A stretch of 64,000 bases of DNA from Chaetoderma sp. LZ-2023a (Eukaryota; Mollusca; Caudofoveata; Chaetodermatida; Chaetodermatidae), in contig CM067371.1 of NCBI GenBank assembly GCA_034401795.1, positions 83,827,306 to 83,891,305 on the forward strand, in the 5' to 3' direction. Position numbers and translations under genes: made by a program. Shown here one piece after another: positions 11,450 through 22,476 of the stretch. A model generated the notes under the pieces. It had not been told where the DNA came from. It ran no database searches and was given only the letters and a program-made list of their open reading frames with translations. How positions within the stretch are numbered: position 1 is the first letter of the stretch; each line of letters begins with the position of its first letter.

Positions 11450-12170
11450 CATTTGTAATGTTATATTGTAAGCTATGAAAGTAAGCCCTCTAGTAATGGA
11501 CACATTTGAGATTTGCCAATAATGCATTTTGTTTTCCATGTGACAATCCCTTAGAAACAGACAAACATACCAAGAATGCAATGAGAAAAGCCCTCTAGTA
11601 ATGGACACATTTTACAGAATCTCAGAATGCATTGTGCGTACTAGATAATAAGCCCCGTAGTACAGTAAAGGACAGACCTACCCATAATGCATTTTGTATA
11701 CCATGTGACCATCCCCTTAGTAACACACAAAGTTACCCATAATGCAATGTGACAAGCCTTTAGTAATGGACACATTTCCCCCAAAATGCGTTGCGCACAC
11801 CAATGTGCTTTAGGAGCTATTTTATCTGTCCAGCCGTTATTTAGGGGCTTAGTTCGACTTAGGGGCTTAAGCCCATAAGTCTAAGTAATTTTAAACGTTG
11901 GTCCAAATGGTTTTTGAGGGCGATTTCTATCATTCTAACCTGTTTTCCAAAAATAGCCCCTAAGGTATAGACACAGCCTTTGTCTATTTGTCTGTAAAGA
12001 CCATAGATTTGCTTGTTTTTAAGTCCTTTACTAAGGGGCTAATTATGTGGTTTGCATTGCATTCTGGGAAATTGTGTCTATTACTTAGGGGCTTATATGC
12101 ATTAAGTAATGCATTCTGGGAAGTGCTGATCACATGGTATGCAAAGTGCATTATCGGTATATGTGTCTAT
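11450..12170. repeat. diverged duplicated and inverted short repeats
   Basis: CTCTAGTAATGGACACATT occurs near 11489 and 11593 and a variant near 11758. ATAATGCATTTTGT with CCATGTGAC follows near 11520 and 11682. From 12050 to 12160 the words return inverted (GCATTCTGGGAA twice, CACATGGTATGCA). The block therefore has internal direct and inverted repeats and probably represents an old MITE or a rearranged duplication. Confidence 0.5.
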
Positions 12171-12202
12171 ACTATTATAACGAGCTTGTCAAATAGTACG
12201 CA

Positions 12203-12226
12203 CAGACAGACAGACAGACAGACATA
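12203..12226. repeat. (CAGA)n microsatellite
   Basis: Five to six CAGA units in succession. Confidence 0.85.
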
Positions 12227-12559
12227 CATTGATGGCACGTGGAATGCAGTCAACCAGTCAAATTTCACTTGGTTAGTGTGTTTGTCTGCCTGTGGGTGTA
12301 CATCGGAAAAACGTAAAACGATCTTATTTTAAACAAACTGATTTTAAACAAACTGATTTTTGGAATTGAGCTAGAGATGGTCGGGGTATAGCTAAAACTG
12401 GATTCTCCCATTCTGCTTCCATGTATATGTATTCCGTCAAACCACCCTGTCTTGTCATGGCACTGTTCCGTCAACAGAGTTGAAGAACTGACAGAAGTTA
12501 TCATGTATGACGAAGGTTTCTCGACCAGCGCAATTTCCTCCAATGTGTCTTAATTGATA

Positions 12560-12895
12560 CATGTAAAGCCACATCTCATTATACATTGGTTACAGGAGTA
12601 AGTTGTGCAAAAGGCAAGCTGTCATCACCACGACATCAACTTTGTCAGCAGCAGATTAATCTTCCTAGATATTCTCCATCTTGTGGAAAGTATCCCAAAA
12701 GCCTTATTCAACAGCCGTCCTTGCCCTGGAATGTCAAAAATCCTATGTGCCTCTTCCCAAAGGCTTATTTCGTCCCTGGTATGGATGGATTAAATAGCAT
12801 TTAAGCGGGAATGCTGCATCTCCAACTGTGACAAAGGGAATTCTGCCTGACTGTCCTGAACTGGGCAAGAGAAGCAAGGCAATAACATTCATCTC
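12560..12895 (-). pseudogene. PIF/Harbinger transposase C-terminal remnant
   Basis: The minus strand encodes VTVGDAAFPLKCYLIHPYQG (about 12836-12777) in one frame. This matches the transposase signature GD-x-x-FPL followed by a PY motif. Further on, in shifted frames, come LLNKAFGILSTRWRI and VDVVVMTACLLHN, which match the family's ENAFGIL-x-x-RWRI block and closing CLLHN. The three pieces are in the right order and spacing for the last third of a DDE transposase of the Harbinger superfamily but lie in different frames with stops between them. The element is therefore dead. I could not find its first two thirds or terminal repeats. Confidence 0.7.
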
Positions 12896-13040
12896 GTCCG
12901 ATAAGGTGTGTTCTGCCAAATCAAATATGCTTATTCATTTATGAACTCTTTCGCCTATTAAAATAAATTTAAAAATAGTCAACATTTGATCTTAATAACT
13001 GCTTTGTGCCTTTTATAAGCTGATTGGCTGGGCGTCCTGC
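12896..13040. other. no gene seen
   Basis: Short AT-rich spacer between the Harbinger remnant and the repeat island that starts near 13.04 kb. Confidence 0.4.
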
Positions 13041-13043
13041 CTC

Positions 13044-13068
13044 TGACGTCACGAGTAGTATTAAAGGA
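13044..13068 (+). promoter_or_regulatory. CRE plus TATA-like promoter motif
   Basis: TGACGTCA at 13044-13051 is followed 10 bp on by TATTAAAGG. The same pairing occurs at 15146-15168. Promoter activity is an inference from motif spacing. Confidence 0.35.
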
Positions 13069-13257
13069 GCGAAAAATCAAGAATCGAGACCACACTTCGG
13101 CGAGAGACAGCAAGTGGTAGGTTGTTGGACCAGTGCAGTGCTGGACGTGGGCAACTGCTTACTGACTGTGGCTCCCTATTAGCCGCAGCAGTGCCTTTCG
13201 GAATTCAGTTCTCCTGCGCTGGTCAGCAATCAACATTCGCAATCACTTAGTTTTTGT

Positions 13258-14640
13258 AAGCCCTCGGACGGCCACCTGGGGGCAACCAAATAAATAGAAG
13301 AGACTACTTCACTACCAACACTTCAAGAGGAGCCTTCCTGCGGATGGGCCTCGCGGCCCAGATGTAATCTCTACGGCCTGTAGAACAAGTGGTGATTCTT
13401 GGTGGATAACTCGTCAGATAATCAGACCACGCGGAAATGTGGTATTCAAAATTCTGCGCAGCATGTCGTGTGATTAATTAACTTTTAGGCCATAGTCTGG
13501 TGGGACTCTTCCTGGTACACCGCAAGAGCTATGCGATGTATCATGTCCGTGTACCCAGTTATGTACATTCAATGTTTAATTACACCTGTAGCCCTCTCTG
13601 TTACGGGCAACTTTCAAACTACCGTCACCGGACGGACACTTTCTAACTTCCTGTTTAGATTAATATGTTAGTTATTATGACTATCTAATGGACATCCAGC
13701 TACAGCTGTTCTTCTTCGCCGTCATCAACAGTTCACCCGCAGACATTTCCCGGCAACTTCAGGATCATGCCAGCTCACGTTACTCATCTGTAACGCATTC
13801 TCTACAGTGATTTATATGGACTCTCCGTACCGTTGACCAATAGGTACTCAGGTAGCTATACTATTGTACTAATATGGATATTCATTCATTCCGTGACAAG
13901 GTACTGATGACTAATAGGTACCTACCCGGTCGTCTGAGACCACATTTTATAATTTCTATCTTTTTTACTGTATATATTATCCTTATTTTATTTGTGCTTA
14001 CAACTAACGAGCGCCGCAAGGTCCTATGACCTGAACTATTGTTGGCCCTGTGATAGTTAGTTACGTGTATGGCCAGCAGCCATCCTAGTTATTTTGTTTT
14101 GTTTATATAAAAACTCTAGGACGCAATAGGCTATGCTATACTATACAGAAACATTATATCCGCATCACTTTTCCCCCCAGTATCAATTTTACACTGAGGT
14201 CACTGTTCATGCTCACATTGCTCGAGCCTGACATGTGATCAACTAATATATAACACCGCACACCAGCCAGATTGTGTAAAATTGGCCAAAAACCTTAGGG
14301 CCTCTTATCATATTGAGTGATTGTCTCTATCTACGCTCCTCCAACCGCAAGACTTAATAATTGTCTGGACATCCCATCAACACGTTGGCATGATCCGGCT
14401 CTGGGAATCTATTGGGGTGAAGACCAAAGTGTCGATTTCGCATACATCGCCCTCTGTATCTTCGGATACCAGTTAGCTTAGATAACCCCGCCAAAGTAGG
14501 AAGCACTGCAAAAAGGTATATGTTATGTAGAACCGGCCTGCAGTGAATCTCTGGGCATTCTGAAACTTAAACCTAACAACAGGCAAACGTTAGTTCCTCG
14601 ACACACAGGTGACGGATAGGACGCAGATCTCCATCTAACT
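13258..14640 (+). repeat. unclassified large repeat, copy B (5' half only)
   Basis: About 1.38 kb matches 24230-25490 (copy A) along its whole length in the same orientation. Landmarks shared by both are GGACGGCC near the start, a pair of AATAGGTAC words near 13842 and 13915, TTACACTGAGGTC near 14190, CCGCCAAAGTAGGAAGCACTG near 14490 and CGGATCTCCATC-like words at the end. Divergence is roughly 25% by eye. No coding capacity is seen. The second half of the unit is absent here. The sequence switches instead to a Gypsy integrase fragment at about 14640. Confidence 0.8.
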
Positions 14641-14800
14641 CTGTATTTGTTCTGCGGCTTCGGTATGCCCTATGAATTGCACTCCGACCAAGGAAGTTAT
14701 TTTGAGAGCCGGCTGATCTCCGAGCTCTGCAAATTGTTTCATATAGTCAAAACTCGGACAACGCCCTATCATCTGGAAGAGGCGAGAGGTGGAGAGTCGG
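14641..14800 (+). pseudogene. Ty3/Gypsy LTR-retrotransposon integrase fossil (fragment)
   Basis: FGMPYELHSDQGSYFES followed by LCKLFHIVKTRTTPYH is the part of the integrase catalytic core around the second acidic residue, as in Ty3/Gypsy elements. Only this short fragment remains. Gag, protease, reverse transcriptase and flanking LTRs are not recognisable nearby, so the copy is a broken relic. It abuts the end of repeat copy B. Confidence 0.8.
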
Positions 14801-15145
14801 GTCCACGGCCGCTGACGTCATCACGCTCTCCCACATCCCAGCAGGCGTTCCAGCCTGAAATTTGAACAGGCGAGTTTATAAGCATCCAACTTGAAAAGCT
14901 GCATCACACTAATTAAAAGGTGAGCGTCCACAGGAATAAATAGTTCCAGATTTTAACATTGATCAGAGACCCGATATTCCGCCGAGTGGAGATGAAAGCG
15001 GCTGTACTACCTTCCTATATTTATATTTACCTTCTTACGATGGGAATATATAATCAGACTCCAGGAGGATGCAAGTTAAATAGTTCCAAATATACCGGGA
15101 CCGGCTCACTCTGAAAACTTTCGGGCATGGTCATCCGCCTTCCTG
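14801..15145. other. no gene seen; one isolated CRE
   Basis: TGACGTCA lies at 14813-14820. The rest shows no gene or clear repeat. Confidence 0.35.
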
Positions 15146-15168
15146 TGACGTCACCAAAAATTATAAAG
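15146..15168 (+). promoter_or_regulatory. CRE plus TATA box upstream of the zinc-finger ORF
   Basis: TGACGTCA at 15146-15153 is followed by TTATAAAGG at 15161-15169. A start site near 15190-15200 would leave a leader of about 190 bases before the ATG at 15387. Placement and motif quality are good, but transcription is not shown. Confidence 0.5.
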
Positions 15169-15386
15169 GGAGGAAAGCGCACACTGAAATTTCATCTTCC
15201 CTCCAAACTCGACACTAGGGAAAATCGGGCATTAGGCCACTTATGTGTCGCAAACCAAATTCTGCTGTTTTCTTCTTATTATGTTATGTTATAACTGGCC
15301 AGGAAAGTATTATGAAGAGTTAGGAAAGTTGCAAAAGTTTAGCTATGTACGTTCAGTTCCGCAAATAACCATCATGCGGGAATAGT

Positions 15387-16385
15387 ATGTCACTTGTGGA
15401 AAACCTTGCCTTGTCCGACAGCTCGGAAGAATCAGCACCTGCGAACATCGGCAAGAAATATCTGTGTACTTCCTTATCATACAATGGACAACCGTGCAAG
15501 CGTGCATTTTCCAGAAACTCGGACTTGAAACTTCACGTCAATCACGACCATTTACTTCAGAGAGTATTCTCTGCAGACTGCAAGTACCTATATTCTGCCA
15601 TGCGGTACGGTATAACGCATGCGTTAGCATTTAAGCATCGTGTGTTGGTTGTGGCATTAAAGCCCAGTGAGCAGAATGAGGACATAGATATCCTCGCACC
15701 ATACTTTGAAAATAGACTTCCAATTGTAGTAATTCCAACCGGAAAAATGGCCAAAACTACACGACAAAGACGACAACCTGACTTTCCGCAGGTAGCTTCA
15801 GCATCCGCATCTGCAACACACCCAGCCAGCTCCAGCACTCCAGCAGCTATCACCACAGCACCGGCAGCACCCACAAGAACAGCAGCGGTGGCACCTGCAG
15901 CATCAGTATTGACACCAACTGCAACATCCGCACCAGCAGCAGTCGCAGTGACAACACCGGCAACATCCAGCTTTACAACACCATCCGCATCCATGATAGG
16001 GCAGCCAATTTCGGTAGTGATAACAACTTCTGTGAAAATCCATGATCCAGTTTTACAGGACATTTCAGACAGTTCAATATCTCTGCTCAGTTTAGTTATC
16101 GACGAGGAGTTAAGTGTCACGGAAGCCGCCATCACCATTACAGCATCGCATACCAGCACGCTGACATCCACGCGCTGCACCATCATTCCAATAGATCCTG
16201 TCATCAGAAAATCTACCACACCAGACAGACCATACTCAGAGAAACGACGCATAACTCACCAACCCGAGATTCGAGCGATACCCAGAACATCCACGAGTAG
16301 ACTTATTCAGGTTGTAAAAAGTAGGAAAATATCCGCAACCACTGGAGCGACACCACCATGCAACATCTCCGCATCATTCAGCTGA
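15387..16385 (+). CDS. single C2H2 zinc finger protein with Ala/Thr/Ser/Pro-rich tail, unknown family
   Basis: A 332-residue frame from the ATG at 15387. Residues about 25-55 hold YLCTSLSYNGQPCKRAF followed by LKLHVNHDH, a C2H2 finger with a long spacer between its two cysteines. Residues about 60-115 form a compact domain with no motif I know (YSAMRYGITHALAFKHRVLV). Then comes a low-complexity Ala/Thr/Ser/Pro-rich stretch (about 130-200), a Thr/Ile/Ser-rich segment and a basic end (RLIQVVKSRKIS). A CRE+TATA pair lies about 220 bp upstream. The gene sits between a Gypsy integrase fossil and repeat copy C, so it may belong to a mobile element instead of the host. A nuclear DNA-binding role is inferred from the finger alone. 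Confidence 0.5.
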   Translation: MSLVENLALSDSSEESAPANIGKKYLCTSLSYNGQPCKRAFSRNSDLKLHVNHDHLLQRVFSADCKYLYSAMRYGITHALAFKHRVLVVALKPSEQNEDIDILAPYFENRLPIVVIPTGKMAKTTRQRRQPDFPQVASASASATHPASSSTPAAITTAPAAPTRTAAVAPAASVLTPTATSAPAAVAVTTPATSSFTTPSASMIGQPISVVITTSVKIHDPVLQDISDSSISLLSLVIDEELSVTEAAITITASHTSTLTSTRCTIIPIDPVIRKSTTPDRPYSEKRRITHQPEIRAIPRTSTSRLIQVVKSRKISATTGATPPCNISASFS

Positions 16386-16424
16386 CCTCAAGCAAGGACC
16401 ACTATCAGCACCGCCACCACCACA

Positions 16425-16691
16425 GTGACGTCAGCAGCTTCGGAACCAGCAACCATCAGGACTTCACCAATCATCGTCACCACAACCACGAGTACATCCA
16501 CTAACTTATCTGCAGCTTCATCGAACTTGAGCGCTGCAAACATTATTAACATAGATAACGTAATATCAGCATCAGAAGACCACCCACCACAGCCGTCAAG
16601 AATGAGTCGTGGGACCCAAACTCATTGGGGTAATTTTTCGACAGATGTTTGTGGACGTCATTGTCGTGGATGCAGCAAAATGTGTGGATAG
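16425..16691 (+). other. Thr/Ser-rich coding-like segment with Cys/His-rich end
   Basis: An 88-residue open segment with the same Thr/Ser/Ala bias as the ORF just before it. It ends in RGTQTHWGNF and a cluster of four cysteines and one histidine (DVCGRHCRGCSKMCG) that could bind metal. It may be related to the upstream ORF. I cannot assign a family. Confidence 0.35.
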
Positions 16692-16968
16692 GTGTGCGGA
16701 AGATAGAAGTATTATTATTTTATTTTTGAAATACTTTTCTTATTATTATATATGTTTATAAATTTGAAACCCCATCCCTTGGCTGACTACTGTCATCTAA
16801 CACAGCTACGCAAATTATTGCATAGCTGTGTCTCACCAAAATAATCACTGCGGATTCCTGTGTTGTAAACACATCGTGTGCGATGTAGGTACACACCACA
16901 CCACAGCGAATATGGCTTTATTCCCATCGTGCCGTCCCAGCTATTGCTGGGCCTGCCTGATGAACCAG

Positions 16969-16969
<1 letters not shown>
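16692..16969. other. spacer with a short inverted repeat
   Basis: ACAGCTACGCAAATTATTGCATAGCTGTG near 16802-16832 folds into a short hairpin. No gene is seen. Confidence 0.4.
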
Positions 16970-17019
<50 letters not shown>

Positions 17020-17028
17020 ATTATTATA
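16970..17028. repeat. (TTA)n microsatellite
   Basis: About 19 TTA/ATT triplets with one slip near the end. Confidence 0.9.
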
Positions 17029-17353
17029 TGCTAATTTTCTCATTATTTTTCTTCTCGTGTTAGAATGACGAGACAGATTTGGGATAACGAGAGCTATCCG
17101 TGCGGATCCGCCAAAATGGGCTGCACTGTATGCATGCCTTTATATACACGGTATGCATACGTAATTACTGTTACAATCACTGCGGTATCACTACTGTATA
17201 ATTTAGATATATATGTTTTCTTATATATTATATTTTTTATAACTTAATTCAGGTACGTTGGTGCTTGGGCGTTCTCGGTTGAAATTTAATTATCCGTCAC
17301 CAAGAGAACGACAATGCGAGTTATTGTTTTAGCTGTAATCATGGTATTAACTC

Positions 17354-17420
17354 AATAAAAGAGCACGCACCACAATATTAAACAAAAAAACAAAAGGCCT
17401 GGAAAAATAAATACCAGGCC
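17354..17420 (+). promoter_or_regulatory. polyadenylation signal and small hairpin
   Basis: AATAAA at 17354-17359 is followed by the inverted repeat AGGCCTGG ... CCAGGCC (about 17394-17420). It could serve the + strand transcript starting near 15.2 kb. This is motif evidence only. Confidence 0.3.
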
Positions 17421-17929
17421 AAAAATCATAATTAAAAGTATGCCTCCCTCCCAAACTCTTTCGCACCTCTATGTGCTCTTCTCTGATTAATCTACGCATC
17501 TCTCGCGTCACTACTCTTCTCAGCTACGTGCCTACTCGAGAAGTCTATAATTCTCACCTAGCGTGCTCCTGTGCTTTCGATCCGCGATGCGTTATCGTTT
17601 GTCGCGGGTGTGAAACTAGGAGGGGTGGTGTAGTGAGGATCGGTCGAACAGGTACGCGCCATCCCACCTCGGCTGGGTATGGAGCGACCGCTCCGGGTAC
17701 ATTCCAAGCACACACCCCTGGGTAGGATAGTATGCGTGTATAAAGCCATATGAGAGAGGTTTTCTATGAAACGGCTAAGTCCGTGAGATCACGTAGCACA
17801 CATGCCCGCACATCAGAGCTTCCCTGACAACACGTGTCAGCGTTGGGAGAGAATGCGTACTTAAAGTGTACCGAGTTGGTGCACGTGATTTCTTTAAATC
17901 ACTCGCTTCTCGTCGTTCTTGGTACTGAT
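17421..17929. other. no gene seen
   Basis: GC-richer than its surroundings, with short overlapping frames on both strands. It may be an extension of repeat copy C, but I found no second copy of it. Confidence 0.35.
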
Positions 17930-20650
17930 CAGGACCAGAATGAGACGAGGATTCCAAAACTGTTTGCCTTCGCGGGGTAGTGTCGGGCCGTTCCGGTGTA
18001 TCATGTCAACTCGCTGCGCCGCAAGTGCACAACGAAGGTTGACACTGGTTAGCATCCGGTCTCGGGGTGATGGACCTTGTAGGAGACTGCCCTGTGGGTA
18101 ACAAAAATCGGCTCCTAAGGCCGGTGGAACTCAATCATTCCGGTGGGGCCGTGCGACCATCGTCGCGAACATCAAATACAACAGTCTCATCCCAAGAATT
18201 TGTGTCACCAGTATGCCTGTCCATAGCAATTTCGTGATCTATGAACTTACAAGATTTGATTTTGGTGACCTAAAAATATAAGTCTATACAATGATTTTAC
18301 CTAAACAATTATAAATATGCTAGATAAAACTAAAATAAGAGCATACGAAAATACGAGACATAGAGACAGGTAGATGAACTTTAAAACATGGGGCTCCCGG
18401 AGGTACCACACAGACTCGTAGGTCCACAGAGGTATCCCCGCAAGGGATGCTCCCATACACGAGACTTAACTAATTAACTTATTATAAGTTATTATACCTC
18501 TAAGCTGAAAGGAAGACGATTATCTCTGATGAAAAGTTATGTGCCTCATGCAGGCACTACTCCTAGTGCTAGTTTGGGTGAGGAGTATTATCCTCGCGTG
18601 GACCATCGTCACTGAATCCTTGCGAGAGGCAAGTGCCTCGCGCGGGCCTCTGTCTCATGACGGTGTCGCCACTGCTTAAAGCGGTAGAAGAGTAGTAGGC
18701 AAAAATGGGCCCACTCTAATATTTCAACCAAAAATGCTTGAGAAAGAAAAGACCATACCTAGTGAGATTATGACTATAGGGTTGCGTGCTGTTTTACGTG
18801 AAGACGGGACGAGCGATTCCCGATGGATTCCCTCGTCATTGTCTTATGTGATTCTTAGTATGCTGAATTAGTAGTTGCCACTTTATTTATGTGGACCTTC
18901 TGCTTGGCTTAATTAGCTTTTAGTTGTTTTTAAAACAAGAACTATTTTTGGCCGCACATGGCTGGTATCCACCTAGCTATTAGACATTGCTGTTTTTGAG
19001 AACAGATGCCATAAGACATGAATACTGAAGACAGCGCTCATACATGTTACTTAGTAAGATCTCCGAACTGGACAAGAATCTGGACATCCCGCTCCGTAAC
19101 CACATAAAACATTACAAGACATAGGTTACTTTTCACGAAAGCATTATTAGACAATTCTCCTATCGTTATGGTGGGGGTGAGAGAGACGAATACTCACTGT
19201 AAATATCTTTCCCGTGAGGGCGTGGCAGATCTAAACATCATGCCCAGACATTCTTATGGAATTCGGTGGGGATACGCATCTCGCCCGTCACCAGGTTCTA
19301 TGGAACTAACCGGTTTACCTCTCGTTAGGTTTATATACAAGTTGCCCAGTTTTGCACTGCGGTGCGGGAGGATGGTTCAGTAAATAAAATAATAATTAAG
19401 ATATGGTTTCGCAGTGCTTTCCTACATTGGCTAAAGTGCTAACTACTAAGTATCCAAAGATATGGAGGGGAATGTATGTGATACCACACCCTGGCCATCA
19501 CCGCTCAGAAACCCCAACAGTTTCCCAGGGTCGGATCAGCCCATGGTGCAGATAGGGACATCCAAACAATTAAGAAGCCACAAGGCTGAGTGGAGCATGA
19601 AGAGAAACGAAATCTTGGAGTTATGAGTCTTACCGGAGTGCGGGGCTAGATTATCGCACTGCCGGAAGAGAAGAGTATATTACAGAGTATGTAATGAAGA
19701 AAGTGTCTCTAATCATTTTGAACCTATCATATTGAGCTGAATAGAAAAGGTTTAGTCGGTAGCATGCCGGGCTAAACAGAGTTATAGCACGGACAGCGAC
19801 CTCAGTGAAAAATTGTTGGTGCCGGGAGAAGGTGCTGCATATATAAGTGTTGCTGTATAGTGTTTCTTACGTGCACTGCAGTCCTATATTTTCTATAAAT
19901 AAACAAAACATATGAACTGATGGCCACTGGCCCTATATATATATATAATCTAACCAGAACAATCGGTATCAAATGATCAGAATTATATATCTTAGTACAT
20001 GTTAACGAACCTACTACGGTGCGGTTAGTAAAACACCTTACAGAAAATTAGAATAACTATAAACAAATACAGAAATTATAACTAGCGGTCCTAAGACCGT
20101 TACGGTACCTTTTAGTCATCGGGACCGTTCTTACGGATACAATATAATTAGAGAAGCACATAGAGCGAAATAATTAAAATGTGAAGTATAGTTACTTGAA
20201 TACTTGGTAGTCATTCTTAAGTTAGGCTACCATGTTACTGAAATTGATACGTCATTCCGTAGTTGGCGTGCGTTGATGCATTCCCAGGAAGCTGGAAAGT
20301 TCCCGCAGGTTGGTTCCCGCAAGCTGTTGTCCGCAAACAAGATTCCCGCAAGAACACTCATGGCGGGAGTACATTGCTCAGCACTGTAAGCCTAATAGGA
20401 TGTCTAACGAGCAGTCAGCAAAAGATACGATAGTACTACTGTTGTGAAGAAAGTTCCCATACACCGATGGTATGGATGGAATTTGTAAACAACCCGAACA
20501 CAAGCGGGGGTTGTCAGATGCGAATGAAGATACAAAACAAAGCTTAACGGTGCTGGGTACGTCAGCCAGCTCTGAAGATGCACCGGACAGAGTTTACTTG
20601 CTGCGGTCGAAAGTCAGAAGAACCTACACGATATTAGTGCGGTGACAGTA
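17930..20650 (-). repeat. unclassified large repeat, copy C (near full length, inverted)
   Basis: Read on the minus strand this matches copy A (24230-26660) from end to end. Landmarks are CAGGGTCGGATC near 19530, GTGAGGGCGTGG near 19214, GGCCGCACATGGC near 18951, GGGATACCTCTG-like words near 18435 and GTGGGGCCGTGCGACCAT near 18142. It is about 2.7 kb long. No coding frame longer than about 70 residues fits a family. Orientation is opposite to copies A, B and D. Confidence 0.8.
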
Positions 20651-20859
20651 GAAATACCACTTTTAGGCATGGTCGCCAGATCCGGCGAGTCATCCATCAA
20701 AGGACATCCTGCCTCTACATCTGTAAAATCACATATTCAGGCTGTAAAGGCCTTACCGCAAGTTTGTGTTCTGAAATAGATCTTGATACTCGTGAACGAT
20801 AATCAGAAAGTTCCAAATTGCTCCCGCAAGTAGGGAGTTACAAAATTGTTTTTAGTGCG

Positions 20860-21350
20860 GTGGGGTGGTTTATATTAAACTACATAAGTAGCCTCGTTAG
20901 TACGCTCCCTTGCAGGGATACTTCACCGATATATACGGAACGGTGAGGTACCTCTGACGAGCGCACGTAAACAAGACACCAACTTTGTTCTATGTACTGT
21001 ATATTTTCTCTCGTCTGCTTGCAAACGAGTACCGTGTTTGTATAGTATTTATATTTTGATTAATCGTCATGCCCAGACTCTCAAATTAAGTTCGGGACCG
21101 TCATACCGGTGATACCAATAGTTGGGATGAGACCGTGAGGTTCAATCTCGGCAGCATTGGTCGCACGGCCCCACTGAATCATTATTATTCCACTGTCTCT
21201 AGAAGCCGGTCTTTGTACTTTTCGGAGTCGCGATACGGTTAAATTAAGGTTTACGCTTAAGGTTTAAGGGATCCGTAACCCCGAGAACTGTGGATAATCA
21301 GCCCTCCCGCGCATCCTGCACATGCGGTGCAATGAAGTGGATCAACATAA
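20860..21350 (+). repeat. unclassified large repeat, copy D (3' end only)
   Basis: Matches the last 0.5 kb of copy A (26165-26660): TATATTAAACTA, TGCAGGGATAC, CAAACGAGT, AATAGTTGGGA, GGTTCAATCTCGGC and GGACCAGCG occur in the same order. With the inverted tail of copy C (17930-18500) it forms inverted ends around a 3.4-kb block. Confidence 0.8.
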
Positions 21351-22045
21351 CGGACCAGCGTGTACCCCCACGAGCTACAACAGTCAAATGATTGGCCATA
21401 TGCGATTTTCCATCGCGTAGGGCGTAAAAATTAGAATGATTTCTAATTTAGATCGACCCCGTCAGCAATTTATGCTTCCAGATTGTTGCGCACGCGTGCA
21501 GTTTGGCAATTATCATAGACTATAAAGGAAGCATAAAATAATTTCTTAATGCTTGACGCTCGCCCGCGTGACGCTCGCATCCGGTTTGAGGGAGGTGTAT
21601 GGCCGGCATCGCGCGTATGCATTAATTACAGGAATTTGAAGGTGACACGTTTCGATGCCACGTGCAAATTATTTTCACTGCATGTCTCTGTATTTCACTG
21701 TCAGCTCTGTAACTTTATACGAGGATTCATATTCTAATTCAGCGTTAATGCCATACCACAGCTTGTCGATGAGTCTCTTAAAATGGCCTAGATCGTAGCT
21801 GAGTTGTGCCGTGGTCGAATCTTAGCAAACAATTGCAATATGTAAGTCTTCTTGTAGGCTGTGTTCTAACTAGAGACTTAACCGGCGTAATGCAATACTG
21901 AGGTATGGCGTTATTCCCGATTAACTGTCCAATGAGAACATGAACTTAGACCATACTGTACGGTAGACATATTGGTTGATAATTTGGCATCATCTTTACA
22001 CGAACTCGAACATATATTGACCAATATCTTATTGACACGCCGTTA
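21351..22045. other. no gene seen
   Basis: Short frames only and no recognisable repeat. Confidence 0.4.
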
Positions 22046-22240
22046 ATCGTGCGATGGTCAAGTCCGACGCAGTCACGTTTTTCAGTGGTGTTGAGAAATG
22101 TCCATTTGAGACCAACAGAATACCAATTTTGAAAGTTTACCACTGGAATGTCTGGCTCGGTAAGCGAGCCAGGCATTTCAGTGGTAAATTAAAAAATGTT
22201 CTTGCCCTGCAAATGGGCACTCGCGAATTTCGTAAGTAGT
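22046..22240. mobile_element. piggyBac-type palindromic MITE, degraded copy
   Basis: The core GAAATGTCCATTTG ... TTTACCACTGGAATGTCTGG ... CCAGGCATTTCAGTGGTAAA is the family hairpin described at 49257-49495. The TTAA-CCCTTT ends are no longer readable. Confidence 0.7.
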
Positions 22241-22476
22241 TTGACATTGAAGAAAATCCAAGCTGACGCCGTGCTTCATGATCAAGACGTTGATAATCTT
22301 CTTAAGATGCCAGATTCATAGGTGTTGCTTCTTCGTTGAAGATTTTAGATTTACTAATAAACAACTTTGACTTCTCAGACTGATCAGTATAATTGTAATA
22401 AATATAACTGTACATTTTTAATAACGAGAATCCAGAATAATTTCTATGTAGCAACGACAGCATAGCCGATAACTGT
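22241..22476. other. no gene seen
   Basis: AT-rich spacer between two MITEs. Confidence 0.4.

Noticed and set aside
11622-12117. CCCAGAATGCA-like words as ZNF143-type promoter sites
   Set aside because: Matches are partial and explained by the local duplicated and inverted repeats.
12360-12410. Possible CRE-MITE end (GGGGTATAGCTAAAACTGG)
   Set aside because: Only one short word matches. No hairpin core or CRE sites are nearby.
15557-16252. 231-residue minus-strand frame
   Set aside because: Shadow of the Thr/Ala-rich zinc-finger ORF on the other strand.
17440-18100. GC-rich short frames as a gene
   Set aside because: Frames on both strands are equally short, and part of the region is the inverted end of repeat copy C.
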